Source: Lytechinus pictus (Eukaryota > Echinodermata > Echinoidea > Temnopleuroida > Toxopneustidae). Taken from it: a stretch of DNA of 64,000 nt. Within the stretch, counting starts at the first letter, position 1; every line of letters starts with the position of its first letter. The DNA lies in contig NC_087249.1 in assembly GCF_037042905.1 (NCBI RefSeq), forward strand, positions 34,685,901-34,749,900, given 5' to 3'. This document shows positions 63,794 to 64,000 of the stretch, piece by piece. A program made the translations under genes and the position numbers. Under the pieces are notes generated by a model. That model saw only the letters and a list, made by a program, of their open reading frames with translations. It was not told where the DNA came from and did not search any database.

Positions 63794-64000
63794 ATAGTGT
63801 CTTTCTTCATATTGTTGTGGGATTTTCTCATTCCCTGAAACTAAAAGGTGATCGATTGTTGCATACTTGTTTTCCATACCAAATACAATTTACTTATGAT
63901 TTAAAAAAGAAAAGAAAAAGGAAGCATATTCTTTTGATAAACACCTCTATTGAAATCATATGGCTAAATTCAGATCAATCTCTCCCTGTCTCTGATGGGT

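Overview
This window is animal nuclear DNA. Its two cellular genes are cut into short exons by GT..AG introns packed with transposon remains. The repeat repertoire (arrays built on GCGAGCGCGAAGCGCGAGC, foldback MITEs opening TTAAAGG.CAAGTCCACCCC, elements opening TTTTTGTCTCGCC) looks like a sea urchin, or at least an echinoderm. That assignment is inference from memory; no species marker was checked.

Cellular genes, both on the + strand: (1) NSDHL, sterol-4-alpha-carboxylate 3-dehydrogenase, seven recognisable coding exons from 33265 to 46966. (2) The 5' half of ALKBH8, a tRNA-wobble-uridine modification enzyme. Exon 1 is at 51617-51775, followed by a 9 kb first intron, the RRM exon at 60832-61072, then 61727-61852 and 63396-63596. 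The gene runs off the right edge before the catalytic HxD and the methyltransferase domain. One further long open frame, 55338-56303 (-), is an ISXO2/Merlin-type DDE transposase inside ALKBH8 intron 1.

Layout: 1-33 kb holds no cellular gene that I can support. It contains fragments of at least four non-LTR retrotransposons (3.7-5.05 kb -, 5.73-9.09 kb +, 13.16-13.7 kb -, 14.06-16.3 kb in an inverted arrangement). It also holds hAT-type elements with exact 8-bp target duplications (5858-6112, 6137-8874, 27991-28172), an ACTGGT-rich element (9.57-11.05 kb), TA- and TTAA-type elements, and two SINEs with a 7SL/Alu-like head. 33-47 kb is NSDHL, whose last intron contains a three-deep transposon nest. 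47-51.6 kb is intergenic with a tRNA-type SINE and MITEs. 51.6-64 kb is ALKBH8. Its first intron holds a large inverted repeat (about 1.6 and 1.4 kb arms, 3.9 kb spacer) enclosing the transposase.

The most unusual pattern is a set of Helentron/Helitron2-like non-autonomous elements. They have asymmetric terminal inverted repeats, a 3' hairpin, a CTTG/CTAG/CTAA end followed by T, and a core of roughly 150-160 bp tandem repeats. In three of these families every core unit carries AGGTCA half-sites arranged as DR1 plus DR4/DR5/DR7. By manual count about two dozen perfect AGGTCAAAGGTCA sites lie in this window, several of them in introns of the two genes.
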